Assembly: GCA_000708835.1 (NCBI GenBank)
Contig: DF237757.1
Location: 1-31,541, forward strand
DNA: 31,541 bases
Direction: 5' to 3'
Origin: Klebsormidium nitens
Lineage: Eukaryota > Streptophyta > Klebsormidiophyceae > Klebsormidiales > Klebsormidiaceae
Shown here in pieces: positions 21,901-31,541 of this stretch (position 1 is the stretch's first letter; each line of letters starts with the position of its first letter). A program made the translations under genes and the position numbers. Under the pieces are notes generated by a model. That model had not been told where the DNA came from, ran no database searches, and saw only the letters and a list, made by a program, of their open reading frames with translations.

Positions 21901-24079
21901 CAAGTGCAAAAGTCGAGAGAACGCGAAGGGAGCGGTAGATGAAGACGGGGTTGAGTATGTTCGACTGCGTGAATCAAGCTTCTCGAGTGAACTCCGCTAC
22001 GAGGAATCGTGGAGACTCCAAAAAGGAAGGAGAGCCAATTGTAAACTCTTGAGTGGAACGATAAACCACGAGGCTGACGTGCGAGCCGCGGGTGGCGCTT
22101 GCAGGTACAGCAGCAGCACGGAGAGCGAGGACGTGGACGTGGAGGAGCTGGAGATGCTGCTGGAGGCCTACTTCGTGCAGACGGACGGCATCACCAACAA
22201 GCTCAACGCGGTCAGTGCGCGCGCCGTCGCGCAGCCTCGATCGAGGGGTCGGAAGCATCTCAGAAATTTTGCTCCTTGAGAGATTCCAATGAGAAGGGTT
22301 CTGCGTAGGTTTGGGGGTTGCCAGATCCTGTCCTGCAGACAGAAGGGCAGAAGCCACCGCGGGGACGCCGCAGGGGGTCGACGGTTGGAGAAATTGGTCA
22401 GAGGTGCAACTTATTGTTTTTGGTCGAATTCCGGATGTGATCGGACGAGTATACTGGCTTGGAAAGGGTTGGGTGAATGATCGAGCGTTGTTCAAGGATG
22501 TCGACGCCTTCGCAGGTTTTTGTTTTGATGCCAGTGCTGTCACCCCTGCTTGGAGATGGCCGTTATCTCCGGGCGCTGATGCAGCGCGTGAAGCCGAAGA
22601 GACACGGAGCAGTGCCCGAAGTAACGCAATTTTTGGCTCAATGCTGTTCTCACACCAGGGCCCTGAATTCTGCTAAAAGCAACCCGTTGTGTCGGGTCCC
22701 AAAATTTTCGCTTTTGAATCGTAAACCCTACTGGAGCGCTGACGTGGCGCGTGCTGTGCTTGCCGAAGACTCACATCGCCGAGACGGACCAGTATCCGAG
22801 GTGACGCCGCCTTCTTCTACATGCTGTTCGTACACCACGGCCCTCGTTTGACTGAAAGCGCCCCGCTGCGTCAGTGTGTCAGAACGCTGATGCGGCGGGT
22901 GCTGTGTTTGCTGCAGCTGAGAATCCACATCGACGACACGGGGCGATATCTGAAGCGACGCCGCCTTTCGCCTGGGGCTCCGTTTATTTGTAAAGTGCGC
23001 CTGGTCGCGCCGTTTCATCAGAGCGCTGACGTGGCGCGTGCTGTGCTTTGCTGCAGCTGATAAACCACATTAACGATAAGGGGCGAAATCCGAAGTGACG
23101 CCGATTTTCGCCTGGGCCTCGTATTTCTATATTGCGCCTCGTTGTTCCATTATGTCAGAGCCCTAACGCGGCGCGTGCTGTGCTTGCTGCAGCTGAAGAA
23201 GTACATCGACGACACGGGGCGATAATCGAAGTTACGCTGCCTTCGGCTTCTTGCTGTTTCTACACCGGGCCTCGATCTAAATGAAGCGTCCTGATGCGTC
23301 ACTCTGTCAGAGCGCTGACGTGGCGCGTGCTGTGCTTCGCTGCAGCTGAAGAACTACATTGACGACACGGAGGACTACATCAACCTGCAGCTGGACAATC
23401 ACCGCAACCAGCTGCTGCAGCTCGAGATCGTGCTCACCATCGCCACCTTCATCATGGCCATGTTCTCCGTCGTCGTGAGCGCTCTCACCCAGCTTTTCTT
23501 TCTTCGCCCTAGTTGTCCCCGTCGTCGTAAGCCCTCGAAGCTGTCCGTATCGCCCTAGTAGTCCGTTTGTGATTTGCATAATCAGGCAGGCAGCGGGGCT
23601 TCTTCGTGATGGGAACTCGATCTCTCTGGTTGGTCGAGGGACGTTAATTTTGGACGTTCCTTGGCGGTAAACGCTAGTTCTCTTTACGGGGCTTTGCGAA
23701 GCCGCTCCCTGAGAAGGATTACGGGCTTCACGCCTTTTTCGTCGGCTTTGTCAACTCTTGGCTTCCTTTGGTGCTCTTGGCTTTGCTGCAAACCTTTGAA
23801 CCTAAATTGATTAGCTGCAGTAGAGAGTCTTGTACTGCCGGTATTTCAGTGCGTGTGATAACGCAGTGTTCAGAGATGTTGTTTAAGGTGGGCTGCTCCT
23901 GAGTCAGGAATACTCTGTGCGTACAGGCGGGAGTGTTTGGCATGAATATTCCCATCGCCATCTTCCACGAGGACCATTCCTGGGCCTTCAAGTGGGTCAT
24001 CATCGGCTCGGGGGCCGGAGGACTCGCCGTTTTTGCCGCACTGATAGCGTGGATCAAGTACAATAACTTGATCAACTAG
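18953..24079 (+). CDS. MRS2: MRS2/MGT (CorA superfamily) magnesium transporter, 8 exons, 482 aa
   Basis: Mg2+ channel-type transporter of plant MRS2/MGT type, forming membrane pentamers. Exons: 18953-19165, 19556-19702, 20032-20355, 20839-20967, 21210-21457, 22105-22210, 23346-23474, 23927-24079; phases agree. The start ATG sits in a good context (CAACCATGG). Family blocks in order: [71 protein letters not shown], a coiled-coil stalk (exons 4-6), then [15 protein letters not shown]. Two helices follow (about 415-435 and 455-475), with the diagnostic GMN at 437-439 directly after the first. Odd: two low-complexity inserts, about 60 Pro-rich residues in exon 3 (about 143-200) and about 50 Pro/Ser-rich residues at the end of exon 5. 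The Pro-rich N-terminus is no clear organelle-targeting peptide, so the membrane is not assigned. Intron 6 contains tandem copies of its own 3' junction. Confidence 0.95.
22575..23345 (+). repeat. Tandem duplications of the intron 6/exon 7 junction inside MRS2 intron 6
   Basis: The true exon 7 junction reads GACGTGGCGCGTGCTGTGCT, then TCGCTGCAG|CTGAAGAACTACATTGACGACACGG, with the acceptor at 23345. Close copies have acceptor-equivalent bases at 23192, 23056 and 22916. Two more decayed copies start near 22737 (lost the CTGCAG) and near 22578. Spacing is 153, 136 and 140 bp for the three nearest steps and about 150 bp for the older ones. Each unit carries the end of the intron plus about 28 bases of exon 7, then diverges from the exon after ACGG. 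Confidence 0.85.
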
Positions 24080-26236
24080 ATACGGACCGCTGCATTGGCC
24101 GGAGCCGTTAGGTACTGCAGGTTTGGGGGGGTGGCAGCACGCGGCTTCTTCAGGGCCTGCCACATGGCAAAGCTGGCCCTGCGTTGATAGAGGAGTGTGG
24201 GGCGGGTAAGGAAGAGCGGCCTTAGGTTAGGGGGAACGTGTGTGTGTCGAGGGACGAGTTCACACGTAACAGGATTCGGGCCCCCTCAGTAACAGTCAAA
24301 TCATTCTGCCAACCATCTGAAGCTAGGTGTGCTAGCATCATTCTTTAATGGCGTAACCGACCGCTACTTTCAAGCTGTATTTGTACTTGAGCAAATTATT
24401 TGAATAGGTATGCAGAACTGAGATTGTAATTGTTTGTCCGCAAGTGGTGGTGCACGCGCAGTACTATCTGTCTTCGACTTCGTTAATGCACTCGGTAGAG
24501 CAGCGAATGCTCAGTTCCTAAAGTAGCCAATTGTGAAATCTCAAGAGCAGCCAATGAAGTGCTTGTCTGCAGAAGCCGTCACGAAATCTTTGATGTATGC
24601 GTGATTGCATGATGGAATATTCACTGCTGTTAAGCTAGCTCTCTAGCTGTAAATATGCATGGCGGCATTTAGGGATAGAGAATTAAGATCTGGAGGGTCG
24701 CTCAGTGCCGGCGCGCGGCTGCATATTCTGTCGCCAGATTTCACTCTGCAGGCAATTGGCCGGGCACATGACACAACCGCCCGCGGGTGCCGCCAACACT
24801 TGTACGTAGTTAACTTAGTCTGGTCCGTGGCAAAAAGGCTTATATATATGACACGCGCGGGCCCGCGGCACTTATTAACGTGCTTTGACTACACTATATA
24901 TATGCTGCCGTGCACAGCGCCGGCTGCCGCCACATGGTCACTTCTGTTCATACACGCTTAGGCCATCACGACTTATAAACTTGCATGGGGGATAATTCGA
25001 TCATGCGTGCAACTGGCTTGCACATGGTGCATATTTGTATGCCATACCGTAGTACTAATCCCATTTTTGCAGTTAAAGAATGCAGGTGGGACGGTGGCCA
25101 CTGCATGATCGACGCCATGCGGCCCTAGATGGTGCAGGTATATACACGATCGTCCGCGCTGTCACTGAACATACATCGATGAAAAAGGAATTACGTAGTT
25201 GAAACTGCATATGATAGTAGGCCACCTTCACAACGGCCCTTAGAATCTCGATGAAGTCTTGACACTGATGAGACGTTCCATGGAAAGATCATCAAACGAG
25301 CATCGAACCTCCGAAGAGTGACTTCTTCTGCCAATTACTACTTACATGGCTACTGGAGACCAACTATAACAGGCCCATAACAGGGTACTCAGTACAACGT
25401 CAACCGGATCAGTCCAACTCGACCACAGGGACAAGTCTCCCAATACCACACATTCGTAAACCAAAACAAGAGGTTGTGAGGGAACCATGTACGTCAAGCT
25501 AGGCAGGTTGCCCCCCAGCGGATTACAAAGTCTTCAAAGTCACTACTCTCTAGCACGTGACACACTTCATCTAACAGTAGTTTACAATCTGCTTGCATGG
25601 TACAGACTAAACGCGGGTTTCCGCAAACCCACGTGTGAGCCAGTTACTGCTAGACACCTATGCTATCTCGGCTATTCTGACTGGTGCGCGCCGGCATCAT
25701 TAGCACCGACGGCGCAGATCGCCCTTATTCCCCAGTGAGCTCCATCCTAACCGTAAAACGGGAGCCCACACACCCAACATATCTTTCCGAGCGGTCGCTT
25801 ATATGTTACCTCTCAGCGCCCGCTAGCTTGATAGCTTGCTTGCCCTCCTTACTAACTCGTCGGAGTTGTGGTGGTCCGGCCCTTCTAGAGGGTACGTGTC
25901 TCGAAGCAGTACACCTGGCAGCAGATGAAAGCGAAGTCGATATGAGCGACTGTTCCAAACCGCCGCAACAAAGTCCGATCGTGCCGGCGGCCGGATTCGC
26001 CTCCTTCCATGTTTACCAAACGGCTCCACGAGACGGGATCTTCGAAGCTCACGAGACATCCAGTCAACCACCAGATATCTAGATATCGTGTTCCAGCGTC
26101 TCGTTCAGCGTGCACAAGCGAAGCTTGAACTGGCACAGGCGAGCAGCAATCTTCGACGGGGATTAAATTGCAATGATGGATAGGTACAGTGGTAACACGC
26201 CATGGCGGTCGAGCTCACCTGACTTACGGTGCATGA
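24080..26236. other. Convergent intergenic region between MRS2 and the secreted-protein gene
   Basis: About 2.2 kb with no recognisable exon. It contains AT-rich short runs (TTATATATATGACACG at 24840, ACACTATATATATGC at 24891) and a small hairpin, CGCGGGTTTCCGCAAACCCACG, at about 25612-25633. Open frames here are short, have no family resemblance and show no exon-like boundaries. It should hold the 3' UTRs of both flanking genes. I cannot exclude a lineage-specific or non-coding gene. Confidence 0.35.
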
Positions 26237-29200
26237 CTAGAGAGGAGTTGGGAGGGGAGCCGTTGTAGTAGTTCCGCCGGCTGGGGTTTGGACCGGGGGG
26301 GCTTCGGTTAAGACCGGGGCGGCTGTTGTAGGGACCGGGGCCTCTGTGGTAGGGACCGGGGCCTCTGTGGTAGGGACCGGCGCGTCCGTGGTAGGGACCG
26401 GCGCATCTGTGGTAGGGACCGGGGCGGCCGTAGTAGGGACCGGGGGGGCCGTAGTCAAGTCCGGGAAACCCGGGTTTGTCGGGGTTGGCGTCGAGTTGTG
26501 GGGAGTGGAGAACTGATCACTGCCGGGTCGGTTATGACGGTACCGTTTGATGGGGTGGGGATTGGGACTAGGGTGTCATTTGTTGGGGTTGGGAAGGGGG
26601 TTGGGGTCCCGGTGATGTTAATCATGTTCGTGGGCGTGGGGGTTGGGGTCCCGGTGATGTTGGTCGTGTTCGTGGGCGTGGGGGTCGGGGTCCCGGTGAC
26701 GTTCACGGGTGGGGGCTCGGTGACCACCGGCAGGCACAAGGTATTGGTGGTGGTCGTGGTGTTGACCCGCACGTTCGCTCTCCCGGGGACGGCGCACGTC
26801 GTCGTGTTGGTGACGGTACTGATCTCAGTCGTGTTGCACTGGGTGGTGTTGCCGACCAGGATGCTCGTGTTGGTGATGCGCGTGTCAGACACATCCCCTT
26901 CTCTGCAGGGGGGCTGGCCTACATTGATAATAATGATGACATTAATGACGTTGAGCGTCGTTGTGGACGAGGGCACGCCAGTGTAGGACCCGGGCACGCC
27001 TGCGGGCCCGGGCACGCCTGGGGGCCCGGGCCTGCCTGCGGGCCCCGGCTGGCCTACGATTGTACCGGGAGCCGGAGGAGGAGGGGGGGGCTGCAGGGAG
27101 GAGGAGAAAAAAGACTCAGATATGGACCATGAATCGGTTAAGCAGATCTTCAGTACTCTACTTTTTGGCATTTCCCGCGCAATCGTGAGATGAGGGGCCC
27201 GGAACGGGATGCTTCCGTACGAGGTTCCGTCCTCGCAAAGTAGTGAGGTGATCCGAGTCGCCTTTGTTGGCGGTTCAGTGATAGTCGTCACTGGTCAGCT
27301 AGACGATTCGCAGAATCAAACAGCTTTACTTTTAACAGACAATGTTCTGACAAATCAAAAGCTGCAACCGAACAGGCGGGCGTCGATTATTCCCAGCCCT
27401 ATTTCTACGGTACTCGCTTTGTCAGAGTCGATCTGCATCATCAGTACTCCGTTTGTCGGATCCGCTCAACAGGGTTGCGGACACACGCACCGGCGGGATG
27501 ATGTTGGTGTAGACGAGGCCTTCCTTCACGTAGTTCTTGGAGACATATGAAATCGAGATCACTGGATTGCCGATGGAGTACGCGCTGCTCCCAGGTGTGA
27601 CCGTTGCCAGGCACAGGATGGGCTGATAGTAGTTGACCAGCCCAATGAGAGGCAGCGACACCGGAATCGTCGAAAGAGTCACGTTCTGCAAGCGCGACCA
27701 GGAAACGTCACACAGCGGATAGACAGCCCATATCAAAGGATCTGCTCGAAGTTGATACTCAACGAGATCTTCCTCGGTGGTGAATCTCAGAGAGTGAATT
27801 CGGAAAAGATGTTTGGGCGAGAATACCTTGAGCTTAAACTGGAGATGTTGAGCTCAAAGTTACGATCTCATGAATCGAGATTCCCTCAACGAGGAACATA
27901 GCGGAATCCACTACAGCCATCACGTGAAGCTCTTTCTGTCTCTGTGCCTGCAAGCATCAAAGCACGACCTTCCGAGTCAAGGCCGTCGAATCTTGTGCAG
28001 AATTCCGACGCCCGAGTCATGAGGTATGTTGGTCAAACGAGGCAGTTAGATTCCTCGGTCTCCTGCCCGGCCAACCGGCTGACCTACCGAGACCTGAAGT
28101 CCAAGAGCAAACCAGAAAATATCGGCGTCGATAGCAAGCTGCTGACGTTGCGTAACTCTGCAGCAACTTAAACGAACCTGTGCACTGAATATCGAGGCTT
28201 GCCACCTTTGCTAACGGGCTTCAAAGCAGAAAAGGTCTCACCCTCCATACTGCGCTGTGCCCATCAGCTGAGACCACTGACGGATAGGTCGGACCAGAGG
28301 GTGAGGTTGTCCTCGTGGTGGGGAGGAATCCCCGGCCCAGTGGGTTAGGGTCGCAACCCCGGGTAGGGTCCGCCCACAGGCGTCCCAAGCGGATAGGGGG
28401 GGCTGCTAACCGGGGTGGTGCAGCCGGGGCTTGCAATAGTGGCGCCCGGCACGATGATATAAGCGTCTGCATTGATCAGAACTTGAATTAGCAGTGCAGA
28501 GCCCAATGGAAAATAGTGCTCAGACTCAACTAATAAAGGACAAAAGGAGTTGGGCAGAGACTCGAGGTTCATAGTGATTTGACAGGACACGAAACGAGGC
28601 GGTTGACCTCTCATAGGAACGTCTGTTTCCAGCCAGTAGGTGCCGCTTTCGTTAGGGTTGTAGAGCCAAACAGCAGCAAATGCCCTTGTACGTAGAGCAA
28701 GGGGGATTCGACACATTGTTGAAGTAGATTTTTCTTCATCAACGTTGATTTTGCCAATGACGAATTGCCAGGAATCAGTCTTAATTATCGAACACATGAT
28801 GGGTCCGAGCTTCTCACATAGCAACAAATGCCGTTGCACATGGAGCAAGGGGGACTTGACACCTACTGAAGTAGAAGATTCTTAATCTGACGTTAATTTT
28901 GCCAATGACAGGCTACAAGGACTGAGTCCTGTTAATCAACAAAACAACTGGTTTGAACTTCTCAAATAGCAGTAACTGCTCACATTGCCCACAGAGCAGA
29001 GGGACTTGACATGTGTTAAGGTGAATCTCCACATTATGGCAGTTTGCTTGATGCAATAGTTGTACACAAATCCAGAACATGCCTTGCTACTGTCAAAAAG
29101 TCTGAACATGGTGGAGTTTGCCAACGACAAGCTAGACATATAGAATTGAGACATAAACATTGAAGAAATAACTGGGCAGTAACCTTGTCAAAAGTCCAAA

Positions 29201-30090
29201 TTCTTCCTGAGTAGGTAAGCTGGACACATAACCAACTTTCAAGCAGCACAGGGATCCCTGGCCCCTAACCATTGATGGCGGGCCGACCATGGGCTGGTTA
29301 AGAAGTGATTACATGGCTAACAACCAGACCTAGGCAGTAACGCCTCAGAAAAAGGTCAAAGCCTGGTTGCTTGATCAATAAATTGAAACTTAACTATGAT
29401 AACCAGCCTGATTAGCAGCTGAGACTTTCTTGTGCAGCCCATGATGAACCTCGGAGAATTGCCAGAGACCTTTCTAGAATAAAGTTGGGGTTGCTTGGAT
29501 TGGTTGCTCACCGCTGCAAGTGATCGAGAGCGTCACATTGGCCGGAGTCGACCTGTTGTTTGAGAGCAGAGTGGTGAACTGGAGATAGCCCCCAATAGGA
29601 ACGGGGCCTGCTGCCGCCACAAACTGCAAAACGAGATATCCTTCAAGGTAAGGCAATTGTCTTCAGCAGGCTAATAGCTCAATTAGTGAATCTGTAGATT
29701 GAAGCAGTCCAAAGGGCAGCCAGTCACAGCATCCCCTCCCTAACAATTGGGACCTGGAAGCCCATATGGAATTATCACCAATACAGCGGACTTCAAATCC
29801 AGAAAGATTTGCCCCAGCAAGTATTGCACTCAGCTAACAGGGCGCAAACAATGCAAGCAATGAGAGTGTCTGCAAGATGTTGCTCATCCAGGATTGCTCA
29901 TTCACGTTATTAATTATTGCCTTGTCAAACAAACATATGTTTTGGGGGGCAATTGAAGAGCAGTAACCTCTCACATCAATGTTGATGGTACTCGCCATGG
30001 CACTTGTGCGTCGGCCATAAAAGCTGTTGACAGCAGGATTGCTCCCAGTATGCTTGCAAACACGTTCAAAGTACTCCCTCGCGGCGCCAT
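26237..30090 (-). CDS. Secreted Pro/Thr/Asn-rich protein with collagen-like segment; multi-exon, partly resolved
   Basis: No family recognised. Minus-strand exon candidates: exon 1 begins at 30090 with MAPRGSTLNVFASILGAILL, a clear signal peptide, and ends near 30000. Exon 2 is 29623-29512. Exon 3 starts near 28733 or 28684 and ends at 28411 (CCG|GTTAGC). Exon 4 is 27685-27491 (CTTGCAG acceptor, GTGCGT donor). The last exon begins at 27090 (CCCTGCAG acceptor). Exons 2-4 form globular extracellular sequence with N-glycosylation sequons (NVTLSITCSG, NVTLSTIPVS). The last exon encodes a Pro run, seven or eight Gly-X-Y triplets, then Thr/Asn-rich sequence with many NTT/NGT sequons, about three 14-residue TGTPTPTPTN repeats, and finally APVPTT heptad-type repeats. 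The heptads lie in another frame: the first frame stops at 26455. Exon 1, 2 and 3 phases do not reconcile, so an exon may be missing. Probably a wall or matrix glycoprotein; this role is inferred from composition only. Confidence 0.6.
26300..26455 (-). repeat. 21-bp tandem repeats encoding APVPTT heptads
   Basis: On the plus strand the unit GTAGGGACCGGGGCCTCTGTG repeats about seven times with substitutions that mostly change the last residue of the heptad (APVPTT followed by A, D or E). The period of 21 bp preserves reading frame. It forms the mucin-like C-terminal tail of the secreted protein. Confidence 0.85.
26576..26712 (-). repeat. 42-bp tandem repeats encoding TGTPTPTPTN units
   Basis: About three copies of a 42-bp unit are seen on the plus strand as GGGGTTGGGGTCCCGGTGAT followed by a variable GTTCGTGGGCGTG segment. 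Read on the minus strand the unit is N-I/V-T-G-T-P-T-P-T-P-T-N plus two residues. The period is a multiple of three, so the array is in frame within the last exon of the secreted-protein gene. Confidence 0.8.
28694..29140. repeat. Degenerate tandem repeat of about 150 bp at an intron/exon junction of the secreted-protein gene
   Basis: On the plus strand AGCAAGGGGGATTCGACA begins at 28696, AGCAAGGGGGACTTGACA at 28844 and AGCAGAGGGACTTGACAT at about 28994, giving periods of 148 and about 150 bp. A second shared block, TTTTGCCAATGAC, occurs near 28750 and 28898, and a relative GTTTGCCAACGAC lies near 29116. On the minus strand the unit covers the probable 3' end of the intron and the start of exon 3 (CCCCTTGCTCTACGTACAAG then GGCATTTGCTGCT; second copy CCCCTTGCTCCATGTGCAAC then GGCATTTGTTGCT). 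Confidence 0.7.
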
Positions 30091-31220
30091 CGTGTTGCGC
30101 TCTGCGGTGGACTGGTGGACTCAGGGCGGTGGACTGTGAGCGCCGGGCTTAGGCGTTGCGAATGCTCCCTTATTGCTACTTTCGCATGCCAGAGCGCGGT
30201 AGCTTTTGCCAGGCAGGTGCTCGACTGCCCTTCCAGACTTATGGTCAATTGCGGTCAGGATTGCTTTGATAAAAGCAGGACTTTGCGTAAAGTCCGCAGC
30301 AGGCCTGCTAGCCAAATAGTACTGTGGCGGCTCAATCTGGGAAGCCCAGTTGAATCTTGCCAGGAAAGATCCACTTAGAGTCACAGCGGCGGGTTGCTCC
30401 CCCAGGTACCCCCGTCCGTCATGCCACAGGCCACAGCTACTCACTGCTGAGCTCCTCCCCCCTACGCGAAGGCTCCAACAGACTGATCATACACTGCATG
30501 GTGACTAGGTACTTTGTCGGTCCACTTCCGCCCGCACGCGCTGGTCAAACGGGCACATCATGATCATTAATTGCTCTGCGACAGGACTGGTAGAGCCCCA
30601 GACTCCCAATGCTCCTGTGACGCGTGCTGCCGCCTCACTAGCTGGTTAGTAGCTCACGCACGGGGAACGTTGACGTTAGCGGGAAATTAGTCACTTCAGT
30701 GTGCGTTGCTGCGTTGCGCTGCAGGTGCGCTGCGTTTAAAGGTACCTACCATCTGCATAATGCAGCTAGCGCGTCTTCAGGGCAGGGCCGGTCTCCCATG
30801 CACGGAGTTTTCGTCGTGGCCGGCCACCTGCCGGTGCCCCCCCGGCCGAGTTCTGTCGGCTCGGTAGTCGGCCGTTCGCTTTATACCCGGCCGGCTGAGG
30901 CCCCCGGCCAAATGCCTGCATTTTCTGCTGGCGGGGTGCCTCGGCCGGGGTGCCACCTTTGATGAGCCTGATCAGGGGCCGAGTATGCATTGGCCTTGTC
31001 ATGCTTAATAATGTATCTCAGGCTCTGCCAATCATAGTCATGACGCTTACCTGTCCAGCCAAATGGCAAGCAGTTGGCGACAGTCGACTCCTGAGTCTTG
31101 GTATCACGTGGTTTGTTTGCATGCGCAATAACTCTTGGTGCCAAGGTGTCGGCGGTCGCCTATGGTGTCGACATTAATGTTGACATTGTCGGCTGTGCAA
31201 GAAACGTATTGGCAACTCCC
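30091..31220. other. Upstream region of the secreted-protein gene, no gene seen
   Basis: This stretch lies upstream of the minus-strand start codon at 30090 and should contain its promoter. A GC-rich segment at about 30815-30957 has an imperfect inverted match (GGTGCCCCCCCGGCCGAG near 30833 against CTCGGCCGGGGTGCCACC near 30940). No exon or RNA gene could be supported. Confidence 0.35.
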
Positions 31221-31391
31221 TTGTCTCCTAAGGGGCTTGTCTCCTAAGATTCAGAAGCCCCGGGCAACACAATCAAAAACCCTTAAACCCAAACATTACG
31301 CGCTCCGCACCCGTACCCACCCTAACCACCAAACCAACCCTACCCGTCCCCCGGGCTTTGAACCTTAGGAGACAAGCCCCTTAGGAGACAA
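31221..31391. mobile_element. Small inverted-repeat element with internally duplicated termini
   Basis: A 28-bp arm at 31221-31248 (TTGTCTCCTAAG, GGGC, TTGTCTCCTAAG) is matched by its exact reverse complement at 31364-31391. Each arm is a direct duplication of a 12-mer, so the 12-mer occurs four times. A second inner pair, AAGCCCCGGG (about 31255) against CCCGGGCTTT (about 31350), lies inside. The roughly 115-bp interior is C/A-rich and non-coding. No transposase and no clear target-site duplication are visible, so the MITE-like label is inference. Confidence 0.6.
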
Positions 31392-31541
31392 ATATTGCAT
31401 GCCAGAAACTGTTTACAAAGGAACACTATCGACTAGATGTATCATCGAATCATCCTCCAGCCAATTCATCCACAAACCACAGTCGATCTTAATGTTGGGC
31501 GCGCCGGCCGCCGGCCGCTCCAAAGTCGGGCCGCCGGCCGC
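31392..31541. other. Terminal stretch ending in a GC-rich GCCGGCCGC duplication
   Basis: No gene is visible. The last 45 bases hold two copies of GCCGCCGGCCGC (about 31508-31519 and at the very end), separated by CTCCAAAGTCGGG-type sequence, after a GGCGCGCCGGCC block. This may be the edge of a GC-rich simple repeat continuing beyond the window. Confidence 0.4.

Noticed and set aside
22575-23345. Possible CRISPR-like array or satellite
   Set aside because: The units are about 140 bp, degenerate, and homologous to the intron 6/exon 7 junction of the host gene. This is tandem duplication in a nuclear intron, not direct repeats with unique spacers.
24600-25000. TATATATA runs as promoters of an unseen gene
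   Set aside because: No exon-like sequence follows on either strand. AT-rich runs are expected in a region between two converging 3' ends.
26498-26986. 162-codon plus-strand open frame rich in Val/Gly
   Set aside because: It is the antisense of the Thr/Pro repeat region of the secreted protein. Its low complexity comes from the repeats, and it lacks exon-like ends.
31260-31330. Telomere-like CCCTTAAACCC and CCCTAACC bits
   Set aside because: They are single, imperfect occurrences inside a C/A-rich spacer, with no tandem array.
31497-31541. Possible cloning-vector sequence because of AscI-like and NotI-like sites
   Set aside because: Only short GC-rich palindromes are present, with no flanking vector sequence. 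A GC-rich simple repeat at the window edge explains it as well.

Overview
The window is nuclear DNA of an intron-rich eukaryote in the green lineage. It carries a plant-type MRS2/MGT magnesium transporter with a GMN motif, a GLB1/BGAL17-like GH35 beta-galactosidase, an AP-4 sigma adaptin, a PPM1G-like PP2C phosphatase and a C2HC zinc-finger (ZC2HC1-type) protein. All are cut into many short exons with GT-AG introns of about 100-400 bp. The moderate base composition, and the mix of plant-like (MRS2) and animal-like (PPM1G, GLB1, ZC2HC1) family members, suggest a green alga, perhaps a streptophyte alga. The genus cannot be fixed from the sequence alone.

Layout: 28-361 is a fold-back (MITE-like) element. 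668-4461 (+) is a 13-exon PP2C gene with a 9-nt microexon. 5302-6611 (-) is a complete four-exon AP-4 sigma gene made of short exons, easy to miss. 6973-13322 (+) is a 19-exon beta-galactosidase gene. 14198-17868 (-) is an eight-exon gene for a protein with two C2HC zinc fingers and a long disordered, proline-rich middle. 18953-24079 (+) is an eight-exon MRS2 Mg2+ transporter gene. 26237-30090 (-) is a secreted, Thr/Pro/Asn-rich, partly collagen-like extracellular protein whose internal structure is only partly resolved. 31221-31391 is a second inverted-repeat element. The genes lie in convergent pairs (PP2C/AP4S, BGAL/ZC2HC1, MRS2/secreted protein) and divergent pairs (AP4S/BGAL, ZC2HC1/MRS2).

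Exon models were built by hand. For five genes every junction keeps phase and the joined protein has family-typical length and motifs: PP2C 442 aa, AP-4 sigma 143 aa, beta-galactosidase 719 aa, ZC2HC1-type 548 aa, MRS2 482 aa. The genes are unrelated housekeeping functions (signalling, vesicle coats, glycan turnover, ion transport, extracellular matrix), not an operon or cassette.

The most unusual structure is in two introns, one in the MRS2 gene and one in the secreted-protein gene. Each holds a decayed tandem array of about 136-153 bp units. In the MRS2 array each unit copies the 3' end of the intron plus the first roughly 28 bases of the next exon, leaving a ladder of decoy splice acceptors that would truncate the protein before its membrane helices.
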